Assembly: GCF_047302285.1 (NCBI RefSeq)
Contig: NZ_CP154845.1
Span: 3,286,001-3,350,000, forward strand
Direction: 5' to 3'
Source: Robertmurraya sp047302285
GTDB taxonomy: Bacteria; Bacillota; Bacilli; Bacillales; Cytobacillaceae
DNA length: 64,000 bases
Each line of letters opens with the position of its first letter. Position 1 is the first letter of the stretch. Of the stretch, positions 42,596-52,137 are shown piece by piece. The position numbers and the translations under genes were made by a program. The notes under the pieces are model-generated. The model made no database searches. It saw only the letters and a list, made by a program, of their open reading frames with translations, and was not told the DNA's origin.

Positions 42596-42625
42596 GAAGT
42601 GTCTAGTCTTTAGGCTAGACACTTC
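42596..42625. terminator. Bidirectional terminator, cotZ/cotO
   Basis: GAAGTGTCTAG and CTAGACACTTC form a perfect 11-bp stem with an 8-nt loop between convergent coat genes. Confidence 0.85.
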
Positions 42626-42651
42626 TTCAATTCATGTTGAATGGCGTTTTC

Positions 42652-43197
42652 CTACATACCGACCATTCTTACTTCCAGCAAATCTTTGATAAGGATAGTA
42701 GATTCTGTTTTATCAAAAAGCTTGACGATCACTTCTCGATTGTTCTTCTCCTTTAAGATCCCCCGCACTGCTTTCCCTTCCGTTTGGAACAAACACGGAA
42801 CTGGAGGCAATTGTGGAGGAAAGTTAGCTAAGTAATCTAGCTTTTCTTCTACGTTCATTTCTTTAAATGGCTTCAGCCTTTGAAAAGAAAAACCATGATC
42901 ATGCCCCTTTGCTTTCCCTTCATAGCCTTCGATTTTTTGCTGTACTTCCTTAGCTGATAATCTTACTTCATCATGATTTGGTGCTCCAAAAATGGCTTCC
43001 TCTTCTTGCTCAAACGAACCTTTACTTCTTCTTCTTTTTTCTCCACCTTCAACTGGCATCTTTTCTCCGCTAGGTTTTGGGTCATTCTTCATTGCTTGTT
43101 TTAAAGAAAACGTTTCCTGCATTTTCCCTTTTAGCGGTTTAAATGGTGGCTGCTGTATAAAGAGTCGAGGATCCTTTTTCTTCTGTTCCTTGCTCAA
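42652..43197 (-). CDS. cotO: Spore coat protein CotO-like
   Basis: A 181-aa hydrophilic protein. The N-terminus is MSKEQKKKDPRLFIQQPPFK, the middle is Lys/Glu-rich, and the C-terminus has YLANFPPQLPPVPCLF and VEGK-type turns typical of CotO, a coat-crust morphogenetic protein. The start is TTG with GGAGGTG 6 nt upstream. Gene order with cotZ and fabI matches B. subtilis. Confidence 0.82.
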   Translation of the reverse strand: MSKEQKKKDPRLFIQQPPFKPLKGKMQETFSLKQAMKNDPKPSGEKMPVEGGEKRRRSKGSFEQEEEAIFGAPNHDEVRLSAKEVQQKIEGYEGKAKGHDHGFSFQRLKPFKEMNVEEKLDYLANFPPQLPPVPCLFQTEGKAVRGILKEKNNREVIVKLFDKTESTILIKDLLEVRMVGM

Positions 43198-43372
43198 ATG
43201 TCACACCTCCACATACAATTGATTCATTTTATATGTATGCCAAAGCGTTGATTTCGTTTCCTAGTAAAGAAGGATGCATGCATCAGAATGTACAGTTTTG
43301 GTGTTATATATTGCATACTCTTGTTCTTTGTTCATGAGGTATGATTACAGTGCGTGAATGAAAAATAAAAAA

Positions 43373-43420
43373 ACTGCACCCTCTCCTTGTCAGAACTCGT
43401 CCAACAATTTAAGATGCAGT
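43373..43420 (-). terminator. Terminator of fabI
   Basis: On the minus strand ACTGCATC pairs with GGTGCAGT around a large loop that itself has a TTGT/ACAA pair, followed by seven T. Confidence 0.7.
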
Positions 43421-43431
43421 CAGCCTATTAT

Positions 43432-44202
43432 TTATAAAATATGGAATCCAGAATCAACATGAAGATTTTCTCCAGTCATCCCTCTTGATAAATCACTGAA
43501 TAGGAATAAAGCTGTATCTCCAACCTCTTCAGGTGTTGTTGTTCTACGTAATGGAGCACGCTCTTCAATCTCTTTTAAAATCGAATTGAAATCACTTACA
43601 CCTTTCGCGGAAAGAGTGCGGATTGGACCGGCAGAAATGGAATTTACGCGAATCGCTTGAGGTCCTAAGTCATTTGCTAAGTACTTCACGCTTGCGTCTA
43701 AAGAAGCCTTTGCTACGCCCATAACATTGTAGTTTTGGACTACTCTTTCCCCACCTAAATAAGTAAGTGTAACAATACTTCCACCTTCTGTCATGTACTC
43801 TCTTGCTACTTTTGCTACAGCAGTTAAAGAATAAGAGCTGACATTATGAGCGAGCAAAAAGCCATCACGTGTAGTGTTCATATATTCACCTTGTAACTCT
43901 TCCTTGTTCGCAAACGCGATACAATGGGCTACCCCATGAATGGTTCCAACTTCAGAATGAATCGTTTCAAAGCATTTTGCAATGTCTTCATCAACGGTTA
44001 CATCACAAGGTAAAATTAGAGAGTGATTTCCTTCTAATGTGTCCACTAATTCTCTTACACTTTTCTCAAGTCTTTCCCCTACATATGTAAAAATCAATCT
44101 CGCTCCGGCATTGTGTAAAGACCGAGCAATTCCCCAAGCGATGCTTCGTTTGTTTGCTACACCCATAACCACTATATTTTTTCCTTCTAACGAAAGAGTC
44201 AT
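43432..44202 (-). CDS. fabI: Enoyl-ACP reductase (NADH/NADPH), FabI
   Basis: A 256-aa divergent SDR enzyme catalysing the last step of each fatty-acid elongation cycle. It has the FabI start LEGKNIVVMGVANKRSIAWGI, the Y-x6-K catalytic pair in NYNVMGVAKASL and the C-terminal GENLHVDSG. GGAGGTAAT precedes the ATG. A near-perfect FapR operator lies 30-50 bp upstream, so expression is tuned by malonyl-CoA. Confidence 0.97.
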   Translation of the reverse strand: MTLSLEGKNIVVMGVANKRSIAWGIARSLHNAGARLIFTYVGERLEKSVRELVDTLEGNHSLILPCDVTVDEDIAKCFETIHSEVGTIHGVAHCIAFANKEELQGEYMNTTRDGFLLAHNVSSYSLTAVAKVAREYMTEGGSIVTLTYLGGERVVQNYNVMGVAKASLDASVKYLANDLGPQAIRVNSISAGPIRTLSAKGVSDFNSILKEIEERAPLRRTTTPEEVGDTALFLFSDLSRGMTGENLHVDSGFHIL

Positions 44203-44233
44203 TTTATTACCTCCTGTATCATTATTACAAGTT

Positions 44234-44252
44234 ATTAGAACCTGATACTAAT
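44234..44252. promoter_or_regulatory. FapR operator upstream of fabI
   Basis: ATTAGAACCTGATACTAAT differs by one base from the FapR box TTAGTACCTGATACTAA with its flanks. FapR represses fatty-acid synthesis genes in Bacilli and leaves DNA on binding malonyl-CoA. Confidence 0.82.
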
Positions 44253-44270
44253 TCTAACTGATTTTTTCTA

Positions 44271-44308
44271 AAAAGAAAAGCAGCAATACCATTTTCTCGT
44301 ATTACTGC
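44271..44308 (-). terminator. Terminator of the antiporter gene
   Basis: On the minus strand GCAGTAATAC pairs with GTATTGCTGC (one G-U) and TTTTCTTTTT follows. Confidence 0.85.
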
Positions 44309-44322
44309 CCTTCTTCCGTACC

Positions 44323-46173
44323 TTACAACATTTCTAGTTCTCGTTTTAATTCATCAACATATTCCTTTGTTCCAGTAACAATGAGACGGTCATTCAATTG
44401 CAATTCTGTATCTCCATGTGGAACGATAGAATCCTTGCCACGGAAGATACGTACAAAAATGATGTCGCCGGTAAATGGAAATCTTCTCACCGTCATGCCA
44501 TCAAATTCTTCGTTCAACAAGCGAATTTCATATAAGGCTGTATCTTGATTCGTTAAAATATTCATCACTCTCGGTGACTCAATCAATGCACGTAATAACG
44601 CCTTTGAAGAGTTAAAGACTGAGTAGACCTCTACCCCTTCTTCTCTTAGTCCTTCTTCTAAATCTGGGCTTTCGATCCGAACGATAACTCGTTCTACTCC
44701 TTGTTCCTTGACGGCAATCGCTAATGTTGCGTTAATTTCATCATCACCAGTTGAAACGACAACAATATCGGCAGTAAAAACTTCAGTATTTTCTAATGCA
44801 GAAATGGAAAAATCAGCAATTTCATTTACCTCAAACAACGAATCGGCAATTTGTGATTCAGATTTTTCCTGCCTTGTATGGTAAATAACTGTTTCGTAAA
44901 GAGATGATTTTAGCTCCCTTGAAATCGGTAAGGTCAATTGGTTCGCCCCAATAAAAGCGATTTTCAATTTCTTCTCCGTAACCGTTTCTTTTGGCATCAA
45001 GTTTTTAAAGAGAATCGGTGTTAAGACACAAGAAATAACAGCTACTAATATGAGTGTTCCACTCATTTCAGACGTAATAACTCCCATTCTCTCTCCAATC
45101 GTCGCTGCTGCAATGACTAACGACAATGTCGAAGTTAATAGAAATCCAGCAGCAAAGACTGTTTTTGTATTAAACCATATTTTCAACACCGCTACTGGGA
45201 TTAATTTTGAGACTAATAAAGCAATTAAAAGAAGCGGAATGAGCATAAGCATTTTCGGATCGTCGAATAGTTGCCATATATCCAAGTCTACTCCGACCAT
45301 TACGAAGAAGATCGGAATTAAAAAGCCATATCCAAACGAGTCAAGCTTATGTACTAACTCTTGATTCGGCGAAAGAAGTGATACGAGCACACCAGCTAAA
45401 AATGCCCCTAAAATATTTTCTGCTCCAACTGTTTCTGAAATAGCAACGAGCAAAATAATAAGCGTAAAGACAGCTCTTGTCCCTATTTGAATCGTCCCTG
45501 TGGACATGGCTTCAAGAAGCTTATTATTTTTAAATCTTTTTCCAACAAAGAAAAGCAACATTCCCGCCGCAAATAGTACGAGCAATAGCCATGTATTCCC
45601 TTGACCACCGTCATATAGAGAAACAAAGACGGCAAGTAAAACCATTGTTACTAAATCAGCAATAACAGCAATTAAAAGGATAATTTGCCCAATCCCTGTT
45701 TTCATTAAATTGGCTTCCTTCAGAGTTGGCACAACCACTCCTAAGGAAATTGTAGAAATAATTAAAGTCATTAGAAAAGCATTTTCAATAATGCCAGCGA
45801 GAACAAATAAATAAGAGAGGCCGTATGAGACAGCAAAAATACCTATAAAGACAATAGACGCAACCAGAAAGCTGTTCGGCTCATCCTTTCCATTCGGAAG
45901 CTTTTCTTTTTTCTTTTTCCCAGAAAATGCGGAAAAATCAATTTCCAATCCACTTAAAAACATCAAAAATATAAAACCAAGTGTTGATAATGTTTCCAAC
46001 CACATATCATCTTGAACGAGGTTAAATCCACTTTTTCCTATTACTAGCCCCACTAAAATTTCCGCGACCACAACAGGTATAAAGGCTAGCTTTAACCGAT
46101 GTAAAAACAGCGGTGTTAAAAATGCCACAATAATAACAATAACTAAAGATGCTACGGACGCACCATGTTCCAT
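44323..46173 (-). CDS. yjbQ: CPA2-family monovalent cation/H+ antiporter with TrkA domains (YjbQ-like)
   Basis: A 616-aa membrane protein. Residues 1-400 form a Na+/H+-exchanger domain of about 12 spans (LGFIFLMFLSGLEIDFS). Residues 410-520 form a RCK/TrkA-N-like domain (KIAFIGANQLTLPISREL, DIVVVSTGDDEINATLAIAV), and the end is a TrkA-C domain. Such proteins exchange K+ or Na+ for protons under nucleotide control. The place between fabI and prpE equals that of B. subtilis yjbQ. Confidence 0.92.
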   Translation of the reverse strand: MEHGASVASLVIVIIVAFLTPLFLHRLKLAFIPVVVAEILVGLVIGKSGFNLVQDDMWLETLSTLGFIFLMFLSGLEIDFSAFSGKKKKEKLPNGKDEPNSFLVASIVFIGIFAVSYGLSYLFVLAGIIENAFLMTLIISTISLGVVVPTLKEANLMKTGIGQIILLIAVIADLVTMVLLAVFVSLYDGGQGNTWLLLVLFAAGMLLFFVGKRFKNNKLLEAMSTGTIQIGTRAVFTLIILLVAISETVGAENILGAFLAGVLVSLLSPNQELVHKLDSFGYGFLIPIFFVMVGVDLDIWQLFDDPKMLMLIPLLLIALLVSKLIPVAVLKIWFNTKTVFAAGFLLTSTLSLVIAAATIGERMGVITSEMSGTLILVAVISCVLTPILFKNLMPKETVTEKKLKIAFIGANQLTLPISRELKSSLYETVIYHTRQEKSESQIADSLFEVNEIADFSISALENTEVFTADIVVVSTGDDEINATLAIAVKEQGVERVIVRIESPDLEEGLREEGVEVYSVFNSSKALLRALIESPRVMNILTNQDTALYEIRLLNEEFDGMTVRRFPFTGDIIFVRIFRGKDSIVPHGDTELQLNDRLIVTGTKEYVDELKRELEML

Positions 46174-46463
46174 TTACACTCCTCCTAAACTTATAAAATA
46201 ATTGAATGGCGCCCCCATTTATTCTCCACTTTCTTAAAAATCGTATTTTTAATACATGGAACCTTGTGAACGTTCAAACATATGACTGATGCATGTATAA
46301 ATGTTACTAAAGCTATTGCAGATGATGCAACTATTTAGGCTGATTTCGACTTACTTCCCTCTATATTTCCAGTAACATTACCCTTATTTTCTTATTTCAT
46401 TTATGTATATATTCGTTTTGTTCATACTATCTAGTATGATCTTTTAAAAAAAGGAGTAGGAAG

Positions 46464-47204
46464 ATGAATATCGATATTATTGGTGACATTCATGGCTGCT
46501 ATCAGGAATTTAAGGAGCTAACGAAAGAGCTAGGATATGAATGGACGGAAGGATTTCCTGATCATCCTCACGAAAGAAGGCTTGCCTTTGTTGGGGATTT
46601 AACGGATCGAGGTCCCGAGTCGTTAAAAGTGATCGAAATCGTATGGAAACTTGTGATGAAGGAAAAAAATGCCTACTATACGCCGGGGAATCATTGTAAC
46701 AAGTTATATCGTTATTTTCTCGGCAATAAAGTTCAAGTGACCCATGGTTTAGAAACAACGGTAGCTGAATACGAGGAACTCAAAAGGAATGAACAGCAGC
46801 AAATTCGCAGGAAGTTTATCGAGTTATACGAAGAAAACCCGTTATATCAAGTATTAGATGATGGGAAGCTTGTCATTGCCCATGCAGGAATTCGTGCTGA
46901 TTATATCGGGAAACATCACTCAAAGGTAAAGACCTTTGTTCTGTACGGGGATATAACTGGGGAGAAACATCCAGATGGCTCTCCCGTGCGGCTTGACTGG
47001 GCAAAACAATATCAAGGAAAGGCAACGATTGTTTATGGCCATACTCCAGTACGGGAGCCTCGTATTCTTAATCATACATATAACATCGATACTGGAGCGG
47101 TTTTTGGCGGCAAACTAACGGCCCTTCGATATCCAGAGATGACAATCTTTTCTGTCCCTTCTTCAATGCCATTTATCGCTGAAAAATTCAAAGAAATCGA
47201 TTAA
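46464..47204 (+). CDS. prpE: Bis(5'-nucleosyl)-tetraphosphatase / metallophosphatase PrpE
   Basis: A 246-aa calcineurin-like phosphatase. The metal-binding motifs are GDIHG, GDLTDRGP and GNHCNK, followed by AHAGI and GHTPV. PrpE hydrolyses Ap4A-type dinucleotides in vitro and has been linked to germination in B. subtilis. AAAGGAGTAGGA precedes the ATG. The 3' end overlaps the convergent pseudouridine synthase gene by 4 nt. Confidence 0.95.
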   Translation: MNIDIIGDIHGCYQEFKELTKELGYEWTEGFPDHPHERRLAFVGDLTDRGPESLKVIEIVWKLVMKEKNAYYTPGNHCNKLYRYFLGNKVQVTHGLETTVAEYEELKRNEQQQIRRKFIELYEENPLYQVLDDGKLVIAHAGIRADYIGKHHSKVKTFVLYGDITGEKHPDGSPVRLDWAKQYQGKATIVYGHTPVREPRILNHTYNIDTGAVFGGKLTALRYPEMTIFSVPSSMPFIAEKFKEID

Positions 47205-48085
47205 AGGAGCATAGCCATATCTTCAGGTAGGGATGATTGAAAAAATAGGGATGCTTCCCTAATCGGATGGATAAAAGATAGACTACGACAATGCAGGGCT
47301 TGGCGAGACATTTGTCCGACCACTCCTCCGTACAAATCATCTCCTATTAATGGATGACCAAGGTGAGATAGGTGGACCCTAATTTGATGTGTCCGACCTG
47401 TCTCTAGCTTAAGCCTCACATGAGCAAAGTCTTCTTGTTGCTGTAATAGCTCATAATGAGTGCAGGCATATTGTCCACCAACTTGTACTTCCCTTTCGAT
47501 AATACTATCTTTTTTTCGTCCAATCGGTTCCTCTATCGTCCCTTTTTTGTGTAAAAACACGCCTGCAGCAAAGGCCTCATACGTCCTTTTGACAAGCCCC
47601 TGCTTTTGTTGCGTACTTAATAAATGATGAATATGACGATGCTTAGCCACTAATACAAGACCAGAAGTATCCCGATCGAGTCTTGTTACTATATGAACAG
47701 TGGCAGGGTGACTCATTTTCTCATAATAACCGACAATTCCATTGGCAAGACTTCCAGATGGATGATCTCTTGATGGAATCGTTACAATTCCTGCAGGTTT
47801 ATTTACAATAAGGACATACTCATCCTCAAAAACAATATCCAATGGAATCTCCTCCCCTGCGAGAGATTCACTTCGATTTTCATTTGGAAACTCTACTACA
47901 AGAAGATCTCCTACTTGAAGAGGCTTACGTACCGTTACCTCTATATTATTAACAGTAATTCGTCCACCAGCAAATTTAATATCTGTTAAGGCCGCTTTCG
48001 AGATCGATTTTTCCTTTAAGAAGTCTCTTACTAGCTTCCCTTGATTCACGATGTCTATTTTCCATTGAAGGGTAAATCTGGACAA
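47201..48085 (-). CDS. yjbO: RluD-family pseudouridine synthase (YjbO-like)
   Basis: A 294-aa RNA pseudouridine synthase. An S4-like N-terminal region is followed by the catalytic domain with TRLDRDTSGLVLVAKH (catalytic Asp), IVNKPAGIVTIPS and LETGRTHQIRVHL. The open frame continues upstream over the end of nadF, but AAAGGAG stands 8 nt before a TTG at 48085, giving a protein of the expected length. It is last in the yjbM-nadF-yjbO run. Confidence 0.92.
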   Translation of the reverse strand: MSRFTLQWKIDIVNQGKLVRDFLKEKSISKAALTDIKFAGGRITVNNIEVTVRKPLQVGDLLVVEFPNENRSESLAGEEIPLDIVFEDEYVLIVNKPAGIVTIPSRDHPSGSLANGIVGYYEKMSHPATVHIVTRLDRDTSGLVLVAKHRHIHHLLSTQQKQGLVKRTYEAFAAGVFLHKKGTIEEPIGRKKDSIIEREVQVGGQYACTHYELLQQQEDFAHVRLKLETGRTHQIRVHLSHLGHPLIGDDLYGGVVGQMSRQALHCRSLSFIHPIREASLFFQSSLPEDMAMLL

Positions 48086-48137
48086 TGTTAGGGCTCCTTT
48101 TCTGACAAAGAAAAAGCCTTCCAAAAGAAGACTTTCC

Positions 48138-48932
48138 TTAATCTGAAATAAATGAATCACGCACCCTTTTCCAAAAAGGAAAGGGTCTAAATCTTGCAAA
48201 ACGAATTTTTTCATCAGCTACTCGAAACTGAATCGACTTTACGTCCTTATGAAGCAAGGTTAAATGGTCGACAGTAATCTGAAAATCTGCTCCGTTTACC
48301 GGCTTTAGCATACATGTATGGTGAGCAGGTAAAACGAGAGGAGAACCGACCGTACGGAAGACACGATTATTAATCGATGCCATTTCTGCAAGCTGAATCG
48401 CCGGAATGGAAGGGTGTAAAATTGCCCCACCTAACGCTTTATTATAGGCTGTACTTCCTGATGGAGTCGATAAACAAAGGCCATCGCCTCTAAAACGTTC
48501 AAAGTGCTGCCCCCGTATTTCTACATCCATCACTAAAGTGGCATCAACACTTTTAACTGTCGATTCATTTAAAGCTAAGTAACGATTTTCCTTCCCGCCA
48601 TGGGAATAACGAATGATCACTTCAAGAAGAGGGTATTCCACAACCTGAAATGGCGTTTTCGCGATCGCGATGACAAGCTTTTCGATTTCATCTGGCAGCC
48701 AGTCTGCGTAGAACCCTAAATGGCCTGTATGTACCCCAACAAATGCTGTCTTATGTAATCTACTTTTATAGCGGTGGAATGCGTATAACAAGGTCCCATC
48801 ACCACCAACAGAGATGACAATATCAGGGTTATCCTCATCATAGACGAGCTTGAAATCGAGCAAATAGGATCTCATCTTATGCATCAATGTATTTGATTTT
48901 GAATCCCCTTTTGAAGTAATGGCAAAATTCAT
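48138..48932 (-). CDS. nadF: NAD kinase
   Basis: A 264-aa ATP-NAD kinase that makes NADP. It has the catalytic GGDGT motif (ISVGGDGTLLYAFHRY), the NE/D motif ALNESTVK and the glycine-rich STPSGSTAYNKALGGA. The ATG at 48932 (MNFAITSKGD) has GAGGAG 9 nt upstream; the longer frame from 48971 has no such support. Confidence 0.95.
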   Translation of the reverse strand: MNFAITSKGDSKSNTLMHKMRSYLLDFKLVYDEDNPDIVISVGGDGTLLYAFHRYKSRLHKTAFVGVHTGHLGFYADWLPDEIEKLVIAIAKTPFQVVEYPLLEVIIRYSHGGKENRYLALNESTVKSVDATLVMDVEIRGQHFERFRGDGLCLSTPSGSTAYNKALGGAILHPSIPAIQLAEMASINNRVFRTVGSPLVLPAHHTCMLKPVNGADFQITVDHLTLLHKDVKSIQFRVADEKIRFARFRPFPFWKRVRDSFISD

Positions 48933-49014
48933 TTTTACTGGCTCCTCTTTTGATAGGATTAGTGCTTTCACAAAGCCTTAGTCAATTTCAAGGTAATTCC
49001 AATTATTTCTTGCT

Positions 49015-49650
49015 TCACTTACCATCGTGCTTCAGTTCTTTTTTTCTTGTAAAAAAGGCTTGAGCGTCTTGGATTTCTCCCCGGATAAGAGACATTTCCT
49101 CATCCAATCGAAAAGCAGCCTCTGCTGCCCTTTGTAAGCGATGGAGGATATCCTCTGGAAACTGCCCTTTATATTTATAATTCAAAGAATGTTCGATCGT
49201 CGCCCAAAAATTCATCGCTAACGTACGAATTTGAATTTCAACCAGAATTTTCTTTTCACCTGAAATCATTTGAACAGGGTACCGAATTACGACATGGTAA
49301 GAACGATAGCCACTCGCTTTTTTATGGGAGATATAATTGCGTTCCTCTATGATTTCAAAGTCATTTCTTTTTCGAAGCAGTTCCACAACAGGTTCAATGT
49401 CATCAACAAATTGACACATCATTCTTAAACCTGCTATGTCTTGCATTTCGGTATCTAATTTATCTAAAGGAATCCCCTTCTGGTTCGCCTTATCAAGAAT
49501 ACTAGCAATGGGCTTCACTCTTCCTGTGACAAACTCAATAGGAGAATGATTTGATGTTAAGTCAAATTGCCCACGCATTCCCTTTAATTTTATTTTCAAT
49601 TCGTCAACCGCTTGCTTATAGGGTGCTAAAAACTGATCCCAGTGCTTCAC
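49015..49650 (-). CDS. yjbM: Small alarmone synthetase (GTP pyrophosphokinase), YjbM/RelQ type
   Basis: A (p)ppGpp synthetase of the RelA/SpoT synthetase-only group, 211 aa from the GTG at 49650, equal to B. subtilis YjbM (SasB). It shows GRVKPIASILDK, DIAGLRMMCQFVDDI, SGYRSYHVVIRYP, EIQIRTLAMNFWATIEHSLNYKYK. GAGGTGAG lies 7 nt before the GTG; the frame from 49704 would add 18 residues without family support. The enzyme works as a tetramer and is allosterically stimulated by pppGpp in relatives. Confidence 0.94.
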   Translation of the reverse strand: MKHWDQFLAPYKQAVDELKIKLKGMRGQFDLTSNHSPIEFVTGRVKPIASILDKANQKGIPLDKLDTEMQDIAGLRMMCQFVDDIEPVVELLRKRNDFEIIEERNYISHKKASGYRSYHVVIRYPVQMISGEKKILVEIQIRTLAMNFWATIEHSLNYKYKGQFPEDILHRLQRAAEAAFRLDEEMSLIRGEIQDAQAFFTRKKELKHDGK

Positions 49651-49740
49651 AGTATGTCTCACCTCATCCGATATTTTTCTACTCGGAGTGCTAAAATAGG
49701 ACACTCTTGTTCTCTACTTGACGGATGAAGAATAGAAGAC

Positions 49741-50109
49741 TTAAAAACAAGCTTCTACCTTCGTGACCATTTTTTCACCGTAGTTGCCATTCCCTTTTAT
49801 ATTCTCAACGAGATATTCCAATTCATCATAAAAAGAGGAAAGTTCACATTGACTAGATTCATTTGTCAAAAATACTGTGTACTTCTCATCCATGCCATTT
49901 TTTAATAAGGTCCAAATATCTTCTTTTATGCCTAAATATGTATATTCATCATCTTTTTCAAGCAAGTAAATAAAAGAAGTCTCATCTGAATCAACAAGCA
50001 TTTGCCCTAAAGGCTGTAATTGTTCAATCTTAATTTCTCGTTCGACCATTAAATGAAGCTCTTTCTTATTCTTGACTGTAGCACTAACTACGTTTATTTT
50101 TTCTCTCAT
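49741..50109 (-). CDS. yjbL: YjbL-like hypothetical protein
   Basis: A 122-aa acidic cytoplasmic protein, MREKINVVSATVKNKKELHL..., with IKIEQLQPLGQMLVDSDET and YLVENIKGNGNYGEKM. Position between yjbM and yjbK and the length identify it with YjbL (UPF0738 type). The ATG at 50109 has GGAG 8 nt upstream. The function is unknown. Confidence 0.82.
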   Translation of the reverse strand: MREKINVVSATVKNKKELHLMVEREIKIEQLQPLGQMLVDSDETSFIYLLEKDDEYTYLGIKEDIWTLLKNGMDEKYTVFLTNESSQCELSSFYDELEYLVENIKGNGNYGEKMVTKVEACF

Positions 50110-50214
50110 ATCTTCAACTCCTATACAAACATATTCTATCATAAACGAAGATTTATCACATAATGGAATAAAAATGTTATTCTTGTATTACATCTGTATA
50201 GAAAGGTGAAGGTA

Positions 50215-50793
50215 ATGTCCCAGAATATTGAAATTGAATTTAAAAATCTTTTAACATCAGCAGAATTTACCCGTTTGAAAAAGTTCTTAAACATAGACGA
50301 GTCCATGTTTGTTATGCAGGACAATCACTATTTTGATACTCCTCAATTTTTATTAAAAGAAAATGGATGTGCCTTACGGATCCGAGCGAAAAAAGGGAAT
50401 TTTGAATTCACTTTAAAGGAACCACATTCAGAAGGATTGCTGGAAACGAATCAAAGTCTTAAAGCCGATGAAGCAAAGGATATACTTGAAAAGTTTCACA
50501 TGATAGAAGGTCCAGTCAAAGATAGATTGGTAAGCTTAAACATTCCTTTAGAACAGCTTACATTATTTGGAACCCTCACGACTGAAAGGGCTGAAAGGGA
50601 GTTTGAGGACGGTTTAATCGTTTTAGATTATAGTACCTATTTAAATCAATTCGATTATGAGTTAGAATATGAAGTACATGATTATCAATTAGGCAAGGAA
50701 CGCTTTGAAAGACTACTGAAGCATCTTCAAATTCCTCAAAGACCTACTGATAACAAGATTCGCCGCTTTTATCAAGCAAAGTTTAAAGACTAA
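50215..50793 (+). CDS. yjbK: CYTH-domain triphosphatase (YjbK-like)
   Basis: A 192-aa triphosphate tunnel metalloenzyme. The N-terminal E-x-E-x-K signature is EIEFK, and the alternating acidic/basic strands CALRIRAKKGNFEFTLKEP and YELEYEVHD line the tunnel. Relatives hydrolyse inorganic triphosphate or thiamine triphosphate. GAAAGGTG precedes ATG 50215. It is divergent from yjbL. Confidence 0.9.
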   Translation: MSQNIEIEFKNLLTSAEFTRLKKFLNIDESMFVMQDNHYFDTPQFLLKENGCALRIRAKKGNFEFTLKEPHSEGLLETNQSLKADEAKDILEKFHMIEGPVKDRLVSLNIPLEQLTLFGTLTTERAEREFEDGLIVLDYSTYLNQFDYELEYEVHDYQLGKERFERLLKHLQIPQRPTDNKIRRFYQAKFKD

Positions 50794-50820
50794 AACGGAC
50801 AATTCTTGAGGAGAATCGCT

Positions 50821-51447
50821 ATGATGAATGTGGAACAATTAAAGATCATGCTCCAACTCCAAGCATTACAAAACTTTAATAATACGTCTTCATCCTCGTC
50901 TGGAAATTCAATTTTTCAAGAAATGATGAATGAGTTATTTATAAATAGTCAACAAAGTCTTTTAGGTGATGGAACGACTGACAGCAGTAATAGCACTTTG
51001 ACTCCTTTTATGATGTCAACTTCCCTTCCACCGATTCAACTCACTAAGTTGGCACAAACAACTGGTGATAAAACGAATTTTGATGACTTGATTGAAGATG
51101 CAGCAGATAAGTATAATCTTCCTGTTGATCTGATTAAATCCGTCATTAAACAAGAGTCCAATTTCAATGCAAATGCTGTAAGTTCCGCTGGTGCTTCCGG
51201 TTTAATGCAATTAATGCCCGGAACAGCTAAGCATCTTGGCGTATCCAACGTATTTGATCCGAAAGAGAACATCCTTGGCGGAAGTAAATATTTGAGACAA
51301 ATGCTCGATAAATACGATAATAATGTAGAGCTCGCGTTGGCAGCTTATAATGCCGGACCAGGCAATGTTGATAAATACGGTGGTATCCCGCCATTTAAAG
51401 AAACACAAAACTATGTAAAAAAAATCACAAGTCAATTTTTGGCTTAA
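50821..51447 (+). CDS. yjbJ: Lytic transglycosylase, SLT type (YjbJ-like)
   Basis: A 208-aa protein with a low-complexity N-terminal part and a C-terminal SLT domain (from residue about 95): LIKSVIKQESNFNANAVSS with the catalytic Glu, GASGLMQLMPGTAKHLGV and ALAAYNAGPGNV. It cleaves peptidoglycan glycan strands. No standard signal peptide is visible. GAGGAGA lies 6 nt before ATG 50821. Confidence 0.9.
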   Translation: MMNVEQLKIMLQLQALQNFNNTSSSSSGNSIFQEMMNELFINSQQSLLGDGTTDSSNSTLTPFMMSTSLPPIQLTKLAQTTGDKTNFDDLIEDAADKYNLPVDLIKSVIKQESNFNANAVSSAGASGLMQLMPGTAKHLGVSNVFDPKENILGGSKYLRQMLDKYDNNVELALAAYNAGPGNVDKYGGIPPFKETQNYVKKITSQFLA

Positions 51448-51451
51448 GCAG

Positions 51452-51480
51452 ACCTGTCTGAATTGCAGACAGGTTTTTCT
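51452..51480 (+). terminator. Terminator of yjbK-yjbJ
   Basis: ACCTGTCTG and CAGACAGGT form a perfect 9-bp stem with a 5-nt loop, followed by TTTTCTT. Confidence 0.88.
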
Positions 51481-51732
51481 TATGGCTAAAAACTATCCCT
51501 TCAAGCCAATTGTTTGAGATATGACAAACTCATTGTTAAAATAAAGTAAGCTTACGAAACGAATAGTACGTTGGCACCTATCCTTTTTCATTACCGTATG
51601 CTATATAATTTCCTTTATTTTGACATTAGGTAAATGATTAACAGATTAACACAGATTAATTTTGGCTAGTACAAAAGTCGTCTTCAAATAAACATAATAG
51701 GCGTGAAGCCAAAATTAAAAGGAGTTTTCACT

Positions 51733-52137
51733 ATGGACAATATGCCTACACCTTTCGAAGCAATTGGTGAAGAAAAATTAGCTCAACTGATTGATACTTT
51801 TTACAGTCTAGTCAGTAACCATCCAGAATTAGCGCCCATTTTTCCAGTTGACTTATCTGAAACGGCTCGGAAACAAAAGCAGTTTATGACACAATTTTTA
51901 GGCGGACCACCTATATATACAGAAGAGCATGGGCATCCTATGCTTCGAGCAAGGCATATGCCATTTAAAATTACGGAGTCAAGGGCAAAAGCGTGGCTTT
52001 CTTGTATGAATGATGCCATGGACGAAGTTATTCTTGATGCTATGATTCGTGAAGCATTTTTCTCAAGACTTGTTTTAACGGCACAACATATGATTAACAC
52101 CCCTGAAAAGGAAGACATGAAAGGTGAAGACTTGTGA
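51733..52137 (+). CDS. yjbI: Truncated haemoglobin, group II (YjbI)
   Basis: A 134-aa 2-on-2 globin. It has TFYSLVSNHPELAPIFP, FLGGPPIYTEEHGHPML and the proximal His in RARHMPF. ATG 51733 has AGGAGT 7 nt upstream. It is translationally coupled to spxH (stop and GTG start overlap). In B. subtilis the two genes are adjacent as well, and a redox link is likely. Confidence 0.95.
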   Translation: MDNMPTPFEAIGEEKLAQLIDTFYSLVSNHPELAPIFPVDLSETARKQKQFMTQFLGGPPIYTEEHGHPMLRARHMPFKITESRAKAWLSCMNDAMDEVILDAMIREAFFSRLVLTAQHMINTPEKEDMKGEDL

